Shown here: one piece after another, positions 27,263-35,859 of the stretch
Layout of the letters: every line of letters starts with the position of its first letter
Position numbering within the stretch: the stretch's first letter is position 1
NCBI GenBank assembly: GCA_018436595.1
Contig: JAHDLC010000001.1
Span: forward strand, 79,060 to 143,059
Origin: Synergistaceae bacterium
GTDB taxonomy: Bacteria; Synergistota; Synergistia; Synergistales; Aminobacteriaceae
Length of the DNA stretch: 64,000 nt
Direction of reading: 5' to 3'
Made by a program: the position numbers and the translations under genes
The notes under the pieces: generated by a model
The model's input: only the letters and a program-made list of their open reading frames with translations
Databases searched by the model: none
What the model was told of the DNA's origin: nothing

Positions 27263-28564
27263 ATGGAAAAAAGTATGACTTTTTTGGCAACTGGAGATTC
27301 TCTAATCCTCAAGCATCTCCCGGACTATCCTGAATTCGCGGCAGTAAAGGACTTTATCCTTACAGCCGAGGCAAGGATTACCAATCTGGAAACAACACTT
27401 ACCGATGGGAATTGCTTCCCGTCCGCTTATTCTGGAGGAACCTGGCTGACTTCCCGCCCGGACGTTATCCAGGACCTGAAGAAGTTTGGTTTCAATATTT
27501 TCTGCTGGGCCAACAACCACACCATGGATTACTCCTATGAAGGGCTTTTAATGACCAAAGCCAGCCTGGATACTGCCGATGTGGCGCACTGCGGAGCGGG
27601 GGAAAATCTTTACGAGGCTTCAAAACCTGCAATGGTAGACCTTCCCTCCGGAAGGGTCGGCGTTATATCAATATGTTCATCATTTGAACCGGCTGCTCAG
27701 GCCGGAATCCAGTCTCAGAGCCAACCCGGACGCCCCGGACTGAACCCTTTGCGTTTTTCCACCACATTCACGGTGACACCGGAACAGATGAAAGCCTTGA
27801 AAGAAATTGCTGCCGCCACGAAAATCAACAATCGTACGGATGTTTCCAAAATACAGGGATACACTCTCAGGGAGCCGGAGGGAACCTTTGATTTTGGAAG
27901 TTCCCGTTTTGCTGTCGGAGATACTCCCGGACGCATGACCCGGCCTAACAAGGCTGATATAGAGCGAACAGTTGATACGATCCGCGATGCATTGCTTTCC
28001 GTCGATTATGTTGTAGTCGCAGTACATTCCCATGAAATAAAGGACGTTACTAACGACGAACCTGACTTTTTCTACGAGGAGTTTGCCAGAAAGTGTATTG
28101 ATGCCGGTGCCTGCGCGGTGGTAGGAGGAGGAACACATCAGTTAAAGGGGATAGAAATGTACAAAAAGAGGCCCATTTTTTATTCCCTTGGGAATTTCAT
28201 TTTTCAGAATGCGTTCGTAGAAAAGCTCCCCCCCGACTATATGGAAAAGAACGGGCTTCCCCTCGATACACGGACGGCCTCAGCGTTCCAGGCGAGAAGT
28301 GAAAGGGCGTCTGTTCCCCTTCACAATGACGCGGCGAACTTTCAGACAGTTCTTCCCTGGTTCCGTATGGAAGGCGACCGATTGACGAAGCTTGTTCTCA
28401 AACCCATATCTCTTGGACAAAAATTGCCGCAATATTATTCCACCTGGCCAAGAGTGGCTGATGAAGCCGAAAGCCAGGCTATTTTCGATACACTGGTAAG
28501 ATTAAGCGCCCCTTATGGAACCAAATTGGTGAAAAGAGAAGATTTGATTGAGGTGGAGCTCTAA
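27263..28564 (+). CDS. CapA-family (PGA_cap) metallophosphatase-like protein
   Basis: About 433 residues without a signal peptide. Metallophosphatase-like motifs of the CapA family are visible: ATGDSLI at the N-terminus, LETTLT, the WANNHTMDY segment, VVAVHSHEIK, GGGTHQLKGIE and FYSLGNFIFQN. CapA proteins are named for poly-gamma-glutamate capsule export, but many orphan members lie in catabolic loci. The context here (M20 hydrolase and dipeptide importer) argues against capsule synthesis. ATG 27263 is nine bases after GGAGAG; ATG 27257 is a close alternative. Base composition is less GC-rich than the next gene. Confidence 0.82.
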   Translation: MEKSMTFLATGDSLILKHLPDYPEFAAVKDFILTAEARITNLETTLTDGNCFPSAYSGGTWLTSRPDVIQDLKKFGFNIFCWANNHTMDYSYEGLLMTKASLDTADVAHCGAGENLYEASKPAMVDLPSGRVGVISICSSFEPAAQAGIQSQSQPGRPGLNPLRFSTTFTVTPEQMKALKEIAAATKINNRTDVSKIQGYTLREPEGTFDFGSSRFAVGDTPGRMTRPNKADIERTVDTIRDALLSVDYVVVAVHSHEIKDVTNDEPDFFYEEFARKCIDAGACAVVGGGTHQLKGIEMYKKRPIFYSLGNFIFQNAFVEKLPPDYMEKNGLPLDTRTASAFQARSERASVPLHNDAANFQTVLPWFRMEGDRLTKLVLKPISLGQKLPQYYSTWPRVADEAESQAIFDTLVRLSAPYGTKLVKREDLIEVEL

Positions 28565-28632
28565 AAAGGACATAAAGAAAGCTCCGGTTTTGGCTGAATT
28601 TTTCATGACGATCAGCACCAGGAGGGATGCCC

Positions 28633-29964
28633 ATGTACGCACATATAGAAGAACTGGCGGACAGGATGACGGAGAAGCTTGTCGCCTGCCGCAGGGATTT
28701 CCACAAGCACGCGGAAAGCGGATGGTTCGAGATGAGGACGGCCTCTCTCATCGCCAGGCGTCTCACCGATATGGGCTATGAAGTCCTTGCAGGTCGTGAC
28801 GTTTGCCTTGACGAATCCCGCATGGGACTGCCCCCGGAAGAAGAGCTCGAGAAGAACTGCCTCCGGGCGAAGGAACAGGGGGCTGACACGGAATTCCTTG
28901 AGAAAGTCCGGGGCGGCTTCACCGGGGTAATGGGAATCCTCCGCTGCGGGGAAGGCCCCACTGTGGCCCTCCGGTTCGACATCGACGCCCTGGGCGTGGT
29001 GGAAGACGCCTCCCCCGGTCACCGTCCATTCCGGGAAGGCTTCAGTTCCGTGAACCCCGGCATGATGCACGCCTGCGGCCATGACGGCCATGCAGCCATC
29101 GGCCTTGGCGTGGCGGAGATCCTCATGGCGGTGAAAGACGGCCTGCGGGGCACCGTCAAAATCATTTTCCAGCCTGCCGAGGAAGGAGTGCGGGGTGCCA
29201 AAAGCATCGTGGACAAGGGGCATCTCGACGGCGTGGATTTCGTCCTTGCCTGCCACGTCACAGAGAGGACCACCGCCGAGGACAGGGGCACCGACATCAC
29301 CGCCGGGACGGGCGGCTCCCTGGCCACCTCCAAGATGGACGCATACTATTACGGAAAATCCGCCCACGCCGGTGGCGACCCCCAGGAAGGACGCAACGCC
29401 CTTGCCGCCGCCGTCACTGCCGTCCAGAACCTGCTGGCCATCCCCCGGAACAGCAAGTCCGACACCAGGGTCAACGTGGGTACCCTTCACGCCGGTTCGG
29501 GGAGGAACGTCATCCCGGAATTCGCAAAAATGGAGCTGGAAGTCCGGGGCAAAACCAGTGAGGGAAACATCTACATGGAGCAGTGGGCCCAGCGGATCCT
29601 CCGGACGGCCGCCGAAATGCACGACTGCACCTGCGAAGTGAAGAAAATGGGGGAGGCCTTCCTTCTGGAAAGCGACAGGCCTCTCATGGAACTCATCCGG
29701 GACGTTTGCGAACAGAACCTCGGCACCGTTAAAGTTCACCCCCAGCTTCGCCGGGAGGCCTCGGGCAGCGAAGACTTCTCCTACATGATGAAGCGGGTGC
29801 AGGACCAGGGAGGGCAGGCCTCCATGCTGCGGATCCTCACCGAAACGGCTGCCGTTGCCCACAACAGCAGATACGACTTCGACGACACCGACGCCCTGCC
29901 CAAGGCAGTCAAGGCCATCAGCGCCGTAACCTTCAGGCTCCTCTCGGGAGGCTGCAGGTGCTGA
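28633..29964 (+). CDS. M20-family amidohydrolase, AbgA-like
   Basis: 443 residues. Metal-site motifs of M20 amidohydrolases are present: RRDFHKHAE at the N-terminus, MHACGHDGHAA, FQPAEEG and a C-terminal GSEDFSYM. The closest named relatives cleave p-aminobenzoyl-glutamate or N-acyl amino acids. AGGAGGG lies seven bases before ATG 28633; ATG 28627 is too close to it. The gene is much richer in GC than the genes on both sides, which suggests a different history. Together with the peptide importer downstream it suggests uptake and hydrolysis of an amide-linked amino acid compound. Confidence 0.87.
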   Translation: MYAHIEELADRMTEKLVACRRDFHKHAESGWFEMRTASLIARRLTDMGYEVLAGRDVCLDESRMGLPPEEELEKNCLRAKEQGADTEFLEKVRGGFTGVMGILRCGEGPTVALRFDIDALGVVEDASPGHRPFREGFSSVNPGMMHACGHDGHAAIGLGVAEILMAVKDGLRGTVKIIFQPAEEGVRGAKSIVDKGHLDGVDFVLACHVTERTTAEDRGTDITAGTGGSLATSKMDAYYYGKSAHAGGDPQEGRNALAAAVTAVQNLLAIPRNSKSDTRVNVGTLHAGSGRNVIPEFAKMELEVRGKTSEGNIYMEQWAQRILRTAAEMHDCTCEVKKMGEAFLLESDRPLMELIRDVCEQNLGTVKVHPQLRREASGSEDFSYMMKRVQDQGGQASMLRILTETAAVAHNSRYDFDDTDALPKAVKAISAVTFRLLSGGCRC

Positions 29965-30183
29965 AGAGAAAGCATCCCGTAAAACGATTGGGGAAAAACT
30001 CCAGTTAACTCGAGTGATCACGTTGAAAGGGGTTGATGCCACGGACGTTCCTTCACTCTTTTCTCCCGTAAATTCGGGCTTTTTAGAAAAAAGAAATAAC
30101 TGTTCGAGACTTCAACGGCAATGCCGCCGGATTGTATTGACGACGGCGGAGGAGTAAAAATGAAAAAAACAGGAGGAATCAAG

Positions 30184-31746
30184 ATGAAGAGAAAGCGTAC
30201 TATGATTTTTGTTACAGCGCTTGCACTGATGGTTCTCCTCTCCTTCAGCGGAGTAAGTACTGCTGCATCCGGCCGCGATGACATCAATCTGTCGTTGAAT
30301 CAGGTAATAGAAACTCTCAACCCTTTTAACGTCAGTTCAATTATTTGCACTCAGCTTTACTGCCAGATATATGATGTATTGTTTTTCCAAAACGATGCGG
30401 GAGAGCTGGAACCCCGCCTTGCGGAAAGTTTTGAACTGGCTGAGGACAATGTAACCTATACTGTACACCTGCGCGACGGGGTCAAGTTTCATAACGGCAA
30501 GAAACTTACCGCAGAGGACGCCGCATGGTCAATCGACTACGCGCTTAAATCCGGGCCCTACAAAATGATACGTCCGAAGGTTCCCGGATATAAAAGCGTA
30601 AAAGTGATCGATGACCTCACCTTCCAGATTGTTTCGGACGGACCGAATCCAACCCTTCTGAACAATATATCCATCTGGGTCAATATCCTTTGTAAAGAGG
30701 AAGTCCTTGCTGCCGGCGAGAAATTCGGGATTGAGTGGATCCCGTGCGGAGCGGGGCCATATGTGATTTCATCCTATAATCCGGATACGGAAATAGAGCT
30801 CAAGGCTTTCGAGGATTATTATCAGGGACCAGCTTCGATTAAAAAAGTAAATTACAAAATCCTCACCGACAATAACACCATAACGGTTGCTTTTGAATCG
30901 GGCGAACTGGATCTCATTGTCGTGCCTACGGCCGCATGGACGAGATTCAAGTCGAACAGCGACTATAATACCTACCTCTCTCCTACCAATCACACGAGCT
31001 TCTTCCATATCAACTCAATTCGGGGCGATGTACTTTCAGACAAGCGCGTCCGCCAGGCATTCTCCTACGCCATGGATCGTGAGATGATGGTAATAGCTGC
31101 CTATGACGGCATCGCCCAGACCGCGTACTCCCTGTTCAATCCCTCTTCCGTGTTCGGCGGTTTCACCGTGGAAGAAATGGAGAAAGCCGGAATTCCGAGT
31201 TACCAGTACGACCCTGAAAAAGCGAAGACCCTCCTTGCTGAGGCAGGTTACCCGAACGGCTTTGATGCGGGGAAGATTTTGTGTATCAGCGGCAGCTACT
31301 GGGAGAAAATGTCCACTGTTTTTCAGGCCAATCTTGCGGATATTGGCGTAAAAGTGGATATTGAAGTGGCTGATTCAGCTTCCTGCAGGGCACGCAGGTA
31401 TGACCAGGACTATGATATTTCCAACACGGGTACTAATTTCACGCCGGAAGCCACGTACGGCTACATTTATTTCAAGTACTTGAGCGATGAAGCCAGAAAG
31501 GCGGGAGAACGAACTGAACTTGGTCTTAAGGACCGCGAACTTGATGATGTTTACAGGAAAGTACTCACGGAAATGAACAGGGAAAAGCGAAAAGCTGCCT
31601 ATCTTGATCTGAACCGCCTCCTTCAGGACAGGATGTACACCATACCAACGTTCCACAAGGCGATACCCTATGCCTACAGCAAAGATCTGGTCTGCGACGA
31701 GATCAACACAAACTATTACTATATCTACAAGTTCCACTGGAAATAA
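30184..31746 (+). CDS. Dipeptide/oligopeptide ABC transporter substrate-binding protein
   Basis: About 520 residues, SBP_bac_5 family. The signal peptide (MKRKR, then a hydrophobic core ending STAAS) has no lipobox cysteine, so the mature protein is probably free in the periplasm. Family segments are RLAESFELAEDNVTYT, LRDGVKFHNGKKLTAEDAAW and VRQAFSYAMDREMM. ATG 30160 also has a good ribosome site (GGAGGAG) and would add eight residues. First gene of a five-gene importer; permeases and ATPases follow in order. Confidence 0.92.
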   Translation: MKRKRTMIFVTALALMVLLSFSGVSTAASGRDDINLSLNQVIETLNPFNVSSIICTQLYCQIYDVLFFQNDAGELEPRLAESFELAEDNVTYTVHLRDGVKFHNGKKLTAEDAAWSIDYALKSGPYKMIRPKVPGYKSVKVIDDLTFQIVSDGPNPTLLNNISIWVNILCKEEVLAAGEKFGIEWIPCGAGPYVISSYNPDTEIELKAFEDYYQGPASIKKVNYKILTDNNTITVAFESGELDLIVVPTAAWTRFKSNSDYNTYLSPTNHTSFFHINSIRGDVLSDKRVRQAFSYAMDREMMVIAAYDGIAQTAYSLFNPSSVFGGFTVEEMEKAGIPSYQYDPEKAKTLLAEAGYPNGFDAGKILCISGSYWEKMSTVFQANLADIGVKVDIEVADSASCRARRYDQDYDISNTGTNFTPEATYGYIYFKYLSDEARKAGERTELGLKDRELDDVYRKVLTEMNREKRKAAYLDLNRLLQDRMYTIPTFHKAIPYAYSKDLVCDEINTNYYYIYKFHWK

Positions 31747-31863
31747 ACAGAAAAGTCTTAGGAAACAAGATTTAGGAAAGTAATCTTTTGGAGGCGCATG
31801 GTCTGCACGGTTCAAAATTTCGGCCATGCGCCATTTCCAGGAATGCGATGGAGCGAAAACACC

Positions 31864-32808
31864 ATGATCAAATACATCATCCGGCGGCTGATTGTTCTGA
31901 TTCCAATCATAATTGGCGTGACGCTGGTAGTCTTCACCATTCTCGAGATGACTCCCGGCGATCCTGCAAAAATGATGCTCGGTGACGGCGCAACACTGGA
32001 ACAATTTCAGGCTTTCAACGCGAAATTTGGGCTCGACAAGCCATTCGTCTATCGCTTTTTTAATTACATTCTTCAGCTGTTCACCCGGTTTGATTTCGGA
32101 ACCTCCTGGCTTACATCCAGGCCTGTCCTTGACACGCTGAAGGCAAGAGTTCCGATAACGCTCATCATTGCCGTATCCAGCATCGCATTTGCCAGCATCA
32201 TAGGTGTTTCTCTTGGTGTCATCTCAGCCGTGAAGCAATATTCAAAACTAGACTACATATCCCGCCTTACAGCCATGATACTGGCTGCAGTTCCCGTTTT
32301 CTGGCTGGGGATGATGCTGGCTATACTGTTTGCGCTGAAACTCGGATGGCTTCCATCAAGCGGGACAGGGAGCTGGAAGCACTATATCCTTCCAATGATG
32401 ACTCTGGGCCTGCCCTATTCTGCCCGTATCCTGAGAAGCACGAGGGGTTACATGCTCGAAGCTGTCCGCCAGGATTTTGTACGTACCGCCCGGTCGAAAG
32501 GTGTACCTGAAAGGGTCGTTATTTGGAAACATGCGTTCCTTAACGCCTGTCTGCCCGTAATAAACACTATCGGCGTGTACATGGGAGGCCTTCTTGGCGG
32601 AGCGGTGGTAACAGAGAACGTATTCGGGTGCAATGGCCTGGGCAGCTTTATCATAAACTCGGTGAAGAGGAAGGATATACCGGCAGTCACTGGCGGAACG
32701 GTTTTTCTGGCGATCATATTTGCCCTCATCCTTCTTTCTGTGGACATCCTGTATGCTTTTGTGGATCCAAGGATAAAAGCCCGCTACACGGCAAAGGGGG
32801 CGAAATAG
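31864..32808 (+). CDS. Dipeptide ABC transporter permease (DppB type)
   Basis: 314 residues with six hydrophobic helices. The N-terminus IKYIIRRLIVLIPIIIGVT and the phrase LEMTPGDPA are hallmarks of DppB/OppB. The EAA-like loop reads DFVRTARSKGVPERVVIWKH. GGAGCG lies eight bases before ATG 31864. Forms the inner-membrane channel with the next gene. Confidence 0.94.
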   Translation: MIKYIIRRLIVLIPIIIGVTLVVFTILEMTPGDPAKMMLGDGATLEQFQAFNAKFGLDKPFVYRFFNYILQLFTRFDFGTSWLTSRPVLDTLKARVPITLIIAVSSIAFASIIGVSLGVISAVKQYSKLDYISRLTAMILAAVPVFWLGMMLAILFALKLGWLPSSGTGSWKHYILPMMTLGLPYSARILRSTRGYMLEAVRQDFVRTARSKGVPERVVIWKHAFLNACLPVINTIGVYMGGLLGGAVVTENVFGCNGLGSFIINSVKRKDIPAVTGGTVFLAIIFALILLSVDILYAFVDPRIKARYTAKGAK

Positions 32809-32810
32809 AC

Positions 32811-33683
32811 ATGTTTATGGGGAAAAAGTCCTCCCGCAGCATGTCTCCCCTTCAGGAGACGATATATCGCTTTAGCCAGAACAAGGTGTCCCTGATCGGC
32901 CTGGCTGTCGTAATTCTTCTTTTACTCGTCATCATATTCGGAGAGTTTGTGACTCCCTTTGAGAATGGTGTAAAGCAGAACATCCGAATACGCCTCCAGG
33001 GGCCAAGCGCCGAACACTGGTTCGGTACAGATGCCTACGGGCGGGATATTTTTACGCGAGTTCTTCACGGGACAAAATACACAATGATGATAGCGTTCCC
33101 TGCGACTTTTATCGCTGAGGTAATCGGCATTATCCTCGGAGCGTGTGCTGCGTTCTACAGCAGATGGTTCGACAACATTTTGATGCGCGTCCTTGACGTG
33201 TTCCAGGCTATTCCAGGACAGCTGCTCGCTCTGGCGGTTGTGGCAGCTTTGGGGGGATCGATTTTTAACCTTGTGATTGCGATGCTAATAGCGAGAATTC
33301 CTGCAAGTGTACGAACGGCCAGGTCCATAATGATTTCTCTTGTCGGACAGGAGTACATCGATGCCGCACGATCCTACGGCAGCAGGGATTACCACCTGAT
33401 TTTCCGGCACGTTATTCCGAATTCACTTGGTGCCATGATTGTAAGCATGACGATTAACCTTTCGGCCATTACTCTGCAGGTTTCAAGCATGTCCTACATC
33501 GGTTTGGGCGTAAGCCCTCCCACCCCCGAGTGGGGAGCCCTCCTGAGCGAGGCGCGGGAATTCATCATAACTGCTCCGCATATGATCATCTTCCCCGGGA
33601 TTGCAATCCTGCTGACGGCTCTCTCCTTCAACCTGGTGGGAGATGGTCTGCGGGACGCTCTTGACCCAAGGCTCAGGGACTGA
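32811..33683 (+). CDS. Dipeptide ABC transporter permease (DppC type)
   Basis: 290 residues, six helices, with the DppC phrases HWFGTDAYGRDIFTRVLHG and the loop YIDAARSYGSRDYHLIFRH. The gene starts two bases after the DppB stop; AAGGGGGCG is the ribosome site. ATG 32817 is a possible alternative start. Confidence 0.94.
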   Translation: MFMGKKSSRSMSPLQETIYRFSQNKVSLIGLAVVILLLLVIIFGEFVTPFENGVKQNIRIRLQGPSAEHWFGTDAYGRDIFTRVLHGTKYTMMIAFPATFIAEVIGIILGACAAFYSRWFDNILMRVLDVFQAIPGQLLALAVVAALGGSIFNLVIAMLIARIPASVRTARSIMISLVGQEYIDAARSYGSRDYHLIFRHVIPNSLGAMIVSMTINLSAITLQVSSMSYIGLGVSPPTPEWGALLSEAREFIITAPHMIIFPGIAILLTALSFNLVGDGLRDALDPRLRD

Positions 33684-33697
33684 TGGAGGAAAGGCTT

Positions 33698-34705
33698 ATG
33701 AATACATCGAATAATATGCTGCTAAAAGTTGAGAATCTCCAGGTGGTCTACAAAGCGCGAAGAGAAACTGTGTACGCAGTCAACGGAGTCAGTCTCTCCC
33801 TCAAAAAAGGCGAGACGTTGGGTCTGGTGGGTGAAACAGGTGCCGGGAAAACCACTACAGCCTACGCGATACTGCGGGTCCTGCCCGACCGTACTGCAAA
33901 GGTTGTTAACGGAACGATAGAATTTGAAGGCAAGAATCTGCTTGAAGTCCCTGAAAATCTTATGCGCCACGGTATACGGGGGGAAAAGATCGCCATTATT
34001 TTTCAGGACCCCATGTCTGCCCTCAATCCTATCATGAAGGTCGGAGACCAGATTGCAGAAGCGCTCAAATTCCATAACAAGGAAGAACTTTCACCGGAAA
34101 AGATCGAAGAACAAGTTGACAGGACACTTGAACTCGTCGGTATTCAAAAGGAGCGAAAGTATGATTTCCCTCACCAGCTGAGCGGAGGGATGAAGCAGCG
34201 TGTCGTGATAGCAATAGCCCTTGTCTGTGAGCCGGTCCTCATCATAGCCGATGAGCCTACGACCGCACTGGATGTGACTATCCAGGCCCAGGTTCTTGCC
34301 ATGATTGACGAGCTTCGCGAGAAGCTCGGGACCGCTATGATCCTCATCACCCATGATCTCGGAATTGTTGCCCAGATGTGCGATAACGTAGCTATCATGT
34401 ATGCCGGAGAGATCATAGAGATAGGTTCCGTTGAGGAGATTTACTCAGGAAAAATGCAGCACCCCTATACCACCGGACTCTTCGGTTCCCTGCCGGACCT
34501 GGAGAAGAAGACTGACCGTCTGTACCCTATCGAAGGTCTTATGCCGGATCCTACGGATCTTCCAACGGGCTGCAAGTTCAATCCCCGATGTCCGCGCTGC
34601 ATGGACATCTGCAGAGAGGTCCAGCCTGGATTTTCCGTGGAAGGCACTCACAGGGTCGCATGTCATCTTTATGGCGGCGGTACGGGGAGGGAAACAGATG
34701 AGTGA
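33698..34705 (+). CDS. Dipeptide ABC transporter ATPase (DppD type)
   Basis: About 335 residues, single ABC domain: Walker A GETGAGKTT, Q-loop FQDPMSALNP, signature LSGGMKQR and Walker B LIIADEPTTALD. The cysteine-rich C-terminal region (CKFNPRCPRC) is typical of peptide-transporter ATPases. GGAGGA fits ATG 33698 better than the ATG at 33683, which overlaps the permease stop. Its stop overlaps the DppF start. Confidence 0.93.
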   Translation: MNTSNNMLLKVENLQVVYKARRETVYAVNGVSLSLKKGETLGLVGETGAGKTTTAYAILRVLPDRTAKVVNGTIEFEGKNLLEVPENLMRHGIRGEKIAIIFQDPMSALNPIMKVGDQIAEALKFHNKEELSPEKIEEQVDRTLELVGIQKERKYDFPHQLSGGMKQRVVIAIALVCEPVLIIADEPTTALDVTIQAQVLAMIDELREKLGTAMILITHDLGIVAQMCDNVAIMYAGEIIEIGSVEEIYSGKMQHPYTTGLFGSLPDLEKKTDRLYPIEGLMPDPTDLPTGCKFNPRCPRCMDICREVQPGFSVEGTHRVACHLYGGGTGRETDE

Positions 34706-35669
34706 GAAAAAAAAGCCTATACTGGTCGTAAATAACCTGAAAAAATATTTCAGGACGAAAAAGGGCCTTCTTCATGCGGTTGACGACGTTTCATTCACGA
34801 TTGACGAAGGCAGGACTCTCGGTGTCGTGGGCGAATCGGGCTGCGGGAAATCCACACTTGGGAAAACGATACTGCGCCTTACAGAACCCACCGGCGGCGA
34901 AGTGTTTCTCGAAGGAGAGGATATAGTCTCCATGAATGAGAAACAGCTTCGAAAGACCCGCCTGAAAATGCAGATGATATTTCAGGATCCCTATTCAAGC
35001 ATCGATCCGCGTATGAGTGTCGCCCAGATCATATCCGATCCTTTGAAGGTCAATCGTCTCTGCGGCAGCAGAAAGGAAATTGATGACCGTGTAGACAGAA
35101 TGATGGATGTAGTCGGGCTTGCTCCGCGGCTGAGAGATTCCTACCCCCATGAACTGGATGGGGGCCGCAGGCAGAGAATAGGCATTGCCCGGGCTCTCGC
35201 TCTCGATCCTAAATTCATAATCTGCGATGAACCGGTTTCCGCTCTGGATGTTTCGATACAGGCGCAGATTATCAATATCCTCATGGATCTGAAGGAAGAA
35301 AAGGGTCTTACTTACATTTTTATCACCCACGATCTTTCGGTCGTCAAACATATCTCCGATGAAATAGCCGTGATGTACCTCGGACAATGTGTTGAAAAAG
35401 CTTCGTCTGATGAACTGTTCTCTCAACCGCTTCACCCCTATACGAAAGCCCTTCTTGCGGCGATTCCCGTGCCCAACCTTTCGAAGAGGCATGCCAGGCC
35501 GACAGTCATCAGGGGGGAGGTCGGCAATCCTATTGACCCCGCACCCGGCTGCCGTTTTGCCCCCAGGTGTGATTTTGCCACCGAAAAATGTGTCGGCAGA
35601 AATCCTGAACTCAGGGAAGTGGCTAATGGGCATTTTGTGGCATGCTTGCTGCATAACGGCGAAATGTAG
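34698..35669 (+). CDS. Dipeptide ABC transporter ATPase (DppF type) with variant signature motif
   Basis: 323 residues. Walker A GESGCGKST, Q-loop FQDPYSSIDP, Walker B IICDEPVSALD and the C-terminal cysteine motif (CRFAPRCDFATEKC) are normal. The ABC signature reads LDGGRRQR instead of the usual SGGQRQR. The two glycines are kept, so ATP binding is probably retained. GGGGAGG precedes the ATG. Last gene of the importer; a hairpin follows at once. Confidence 0.92.
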   Translation: MSEKKKPILVVNNLKKYFRTKKGLLHAVDDVSFTIDEGRTLGVVGESGCGKSTLGKTILRLTEPTGGEVFLEGEDIVSMNEKQLRKTRLKMQMIFQDPYSSIDPRMSVAQIISDPLKVNRLCGSRKEIDDRVDRMMDVVGLAPRLRDSYPHELDGGRRQRIGIARALALDPKFIICDEPVSALDVSIQAQIINILMDLKEEKGLTYIFITHDLSVVKHISDEIAVMYLGQCVEKASSDELFSQPLHPYTKALLAAIPVPNLSKRHARPTVIRGEVGNPIDPAPGCRFAPRCDFATEKCVGRNPELREVANGHFVACLLHNGEM

Positions 35670-35672
35670 CTT

Positions 35673-35703
35673 GAAACGTCCCGGTTTTTTCCCGGGACGT
35701 TTC
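35673..35703 (+). terminator. Hairpin after the dipeptide importer
   Basis: GAAACGTCCCGG / CCGGGACGTTTC around a T-rich loop, four bases after the stop. The T tract after the stem is short, so strength is uncertain. Confidence 0.65.
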
Positions 35704-35859
35704 ACATATGGTCCCGTATAGGAATGAAAAATCAGTGCCGGCAGTTGGATGATGAAAGGCAGGGAATGAATCCCGCGTCACGTTGTACAATAAAACAGTC
35801 CGGTTTGGGCGTCAGAAATCCGGAATGAAAAGCAGGGATGAAAAAGGCGGTGGCATGAA

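Noticed and set aside
28612..30042. Minus-strand frame opposite the M20 gene
   Set aside because: Mirror of a clear amidohydrolase with intact metal motifs on the plus strand.
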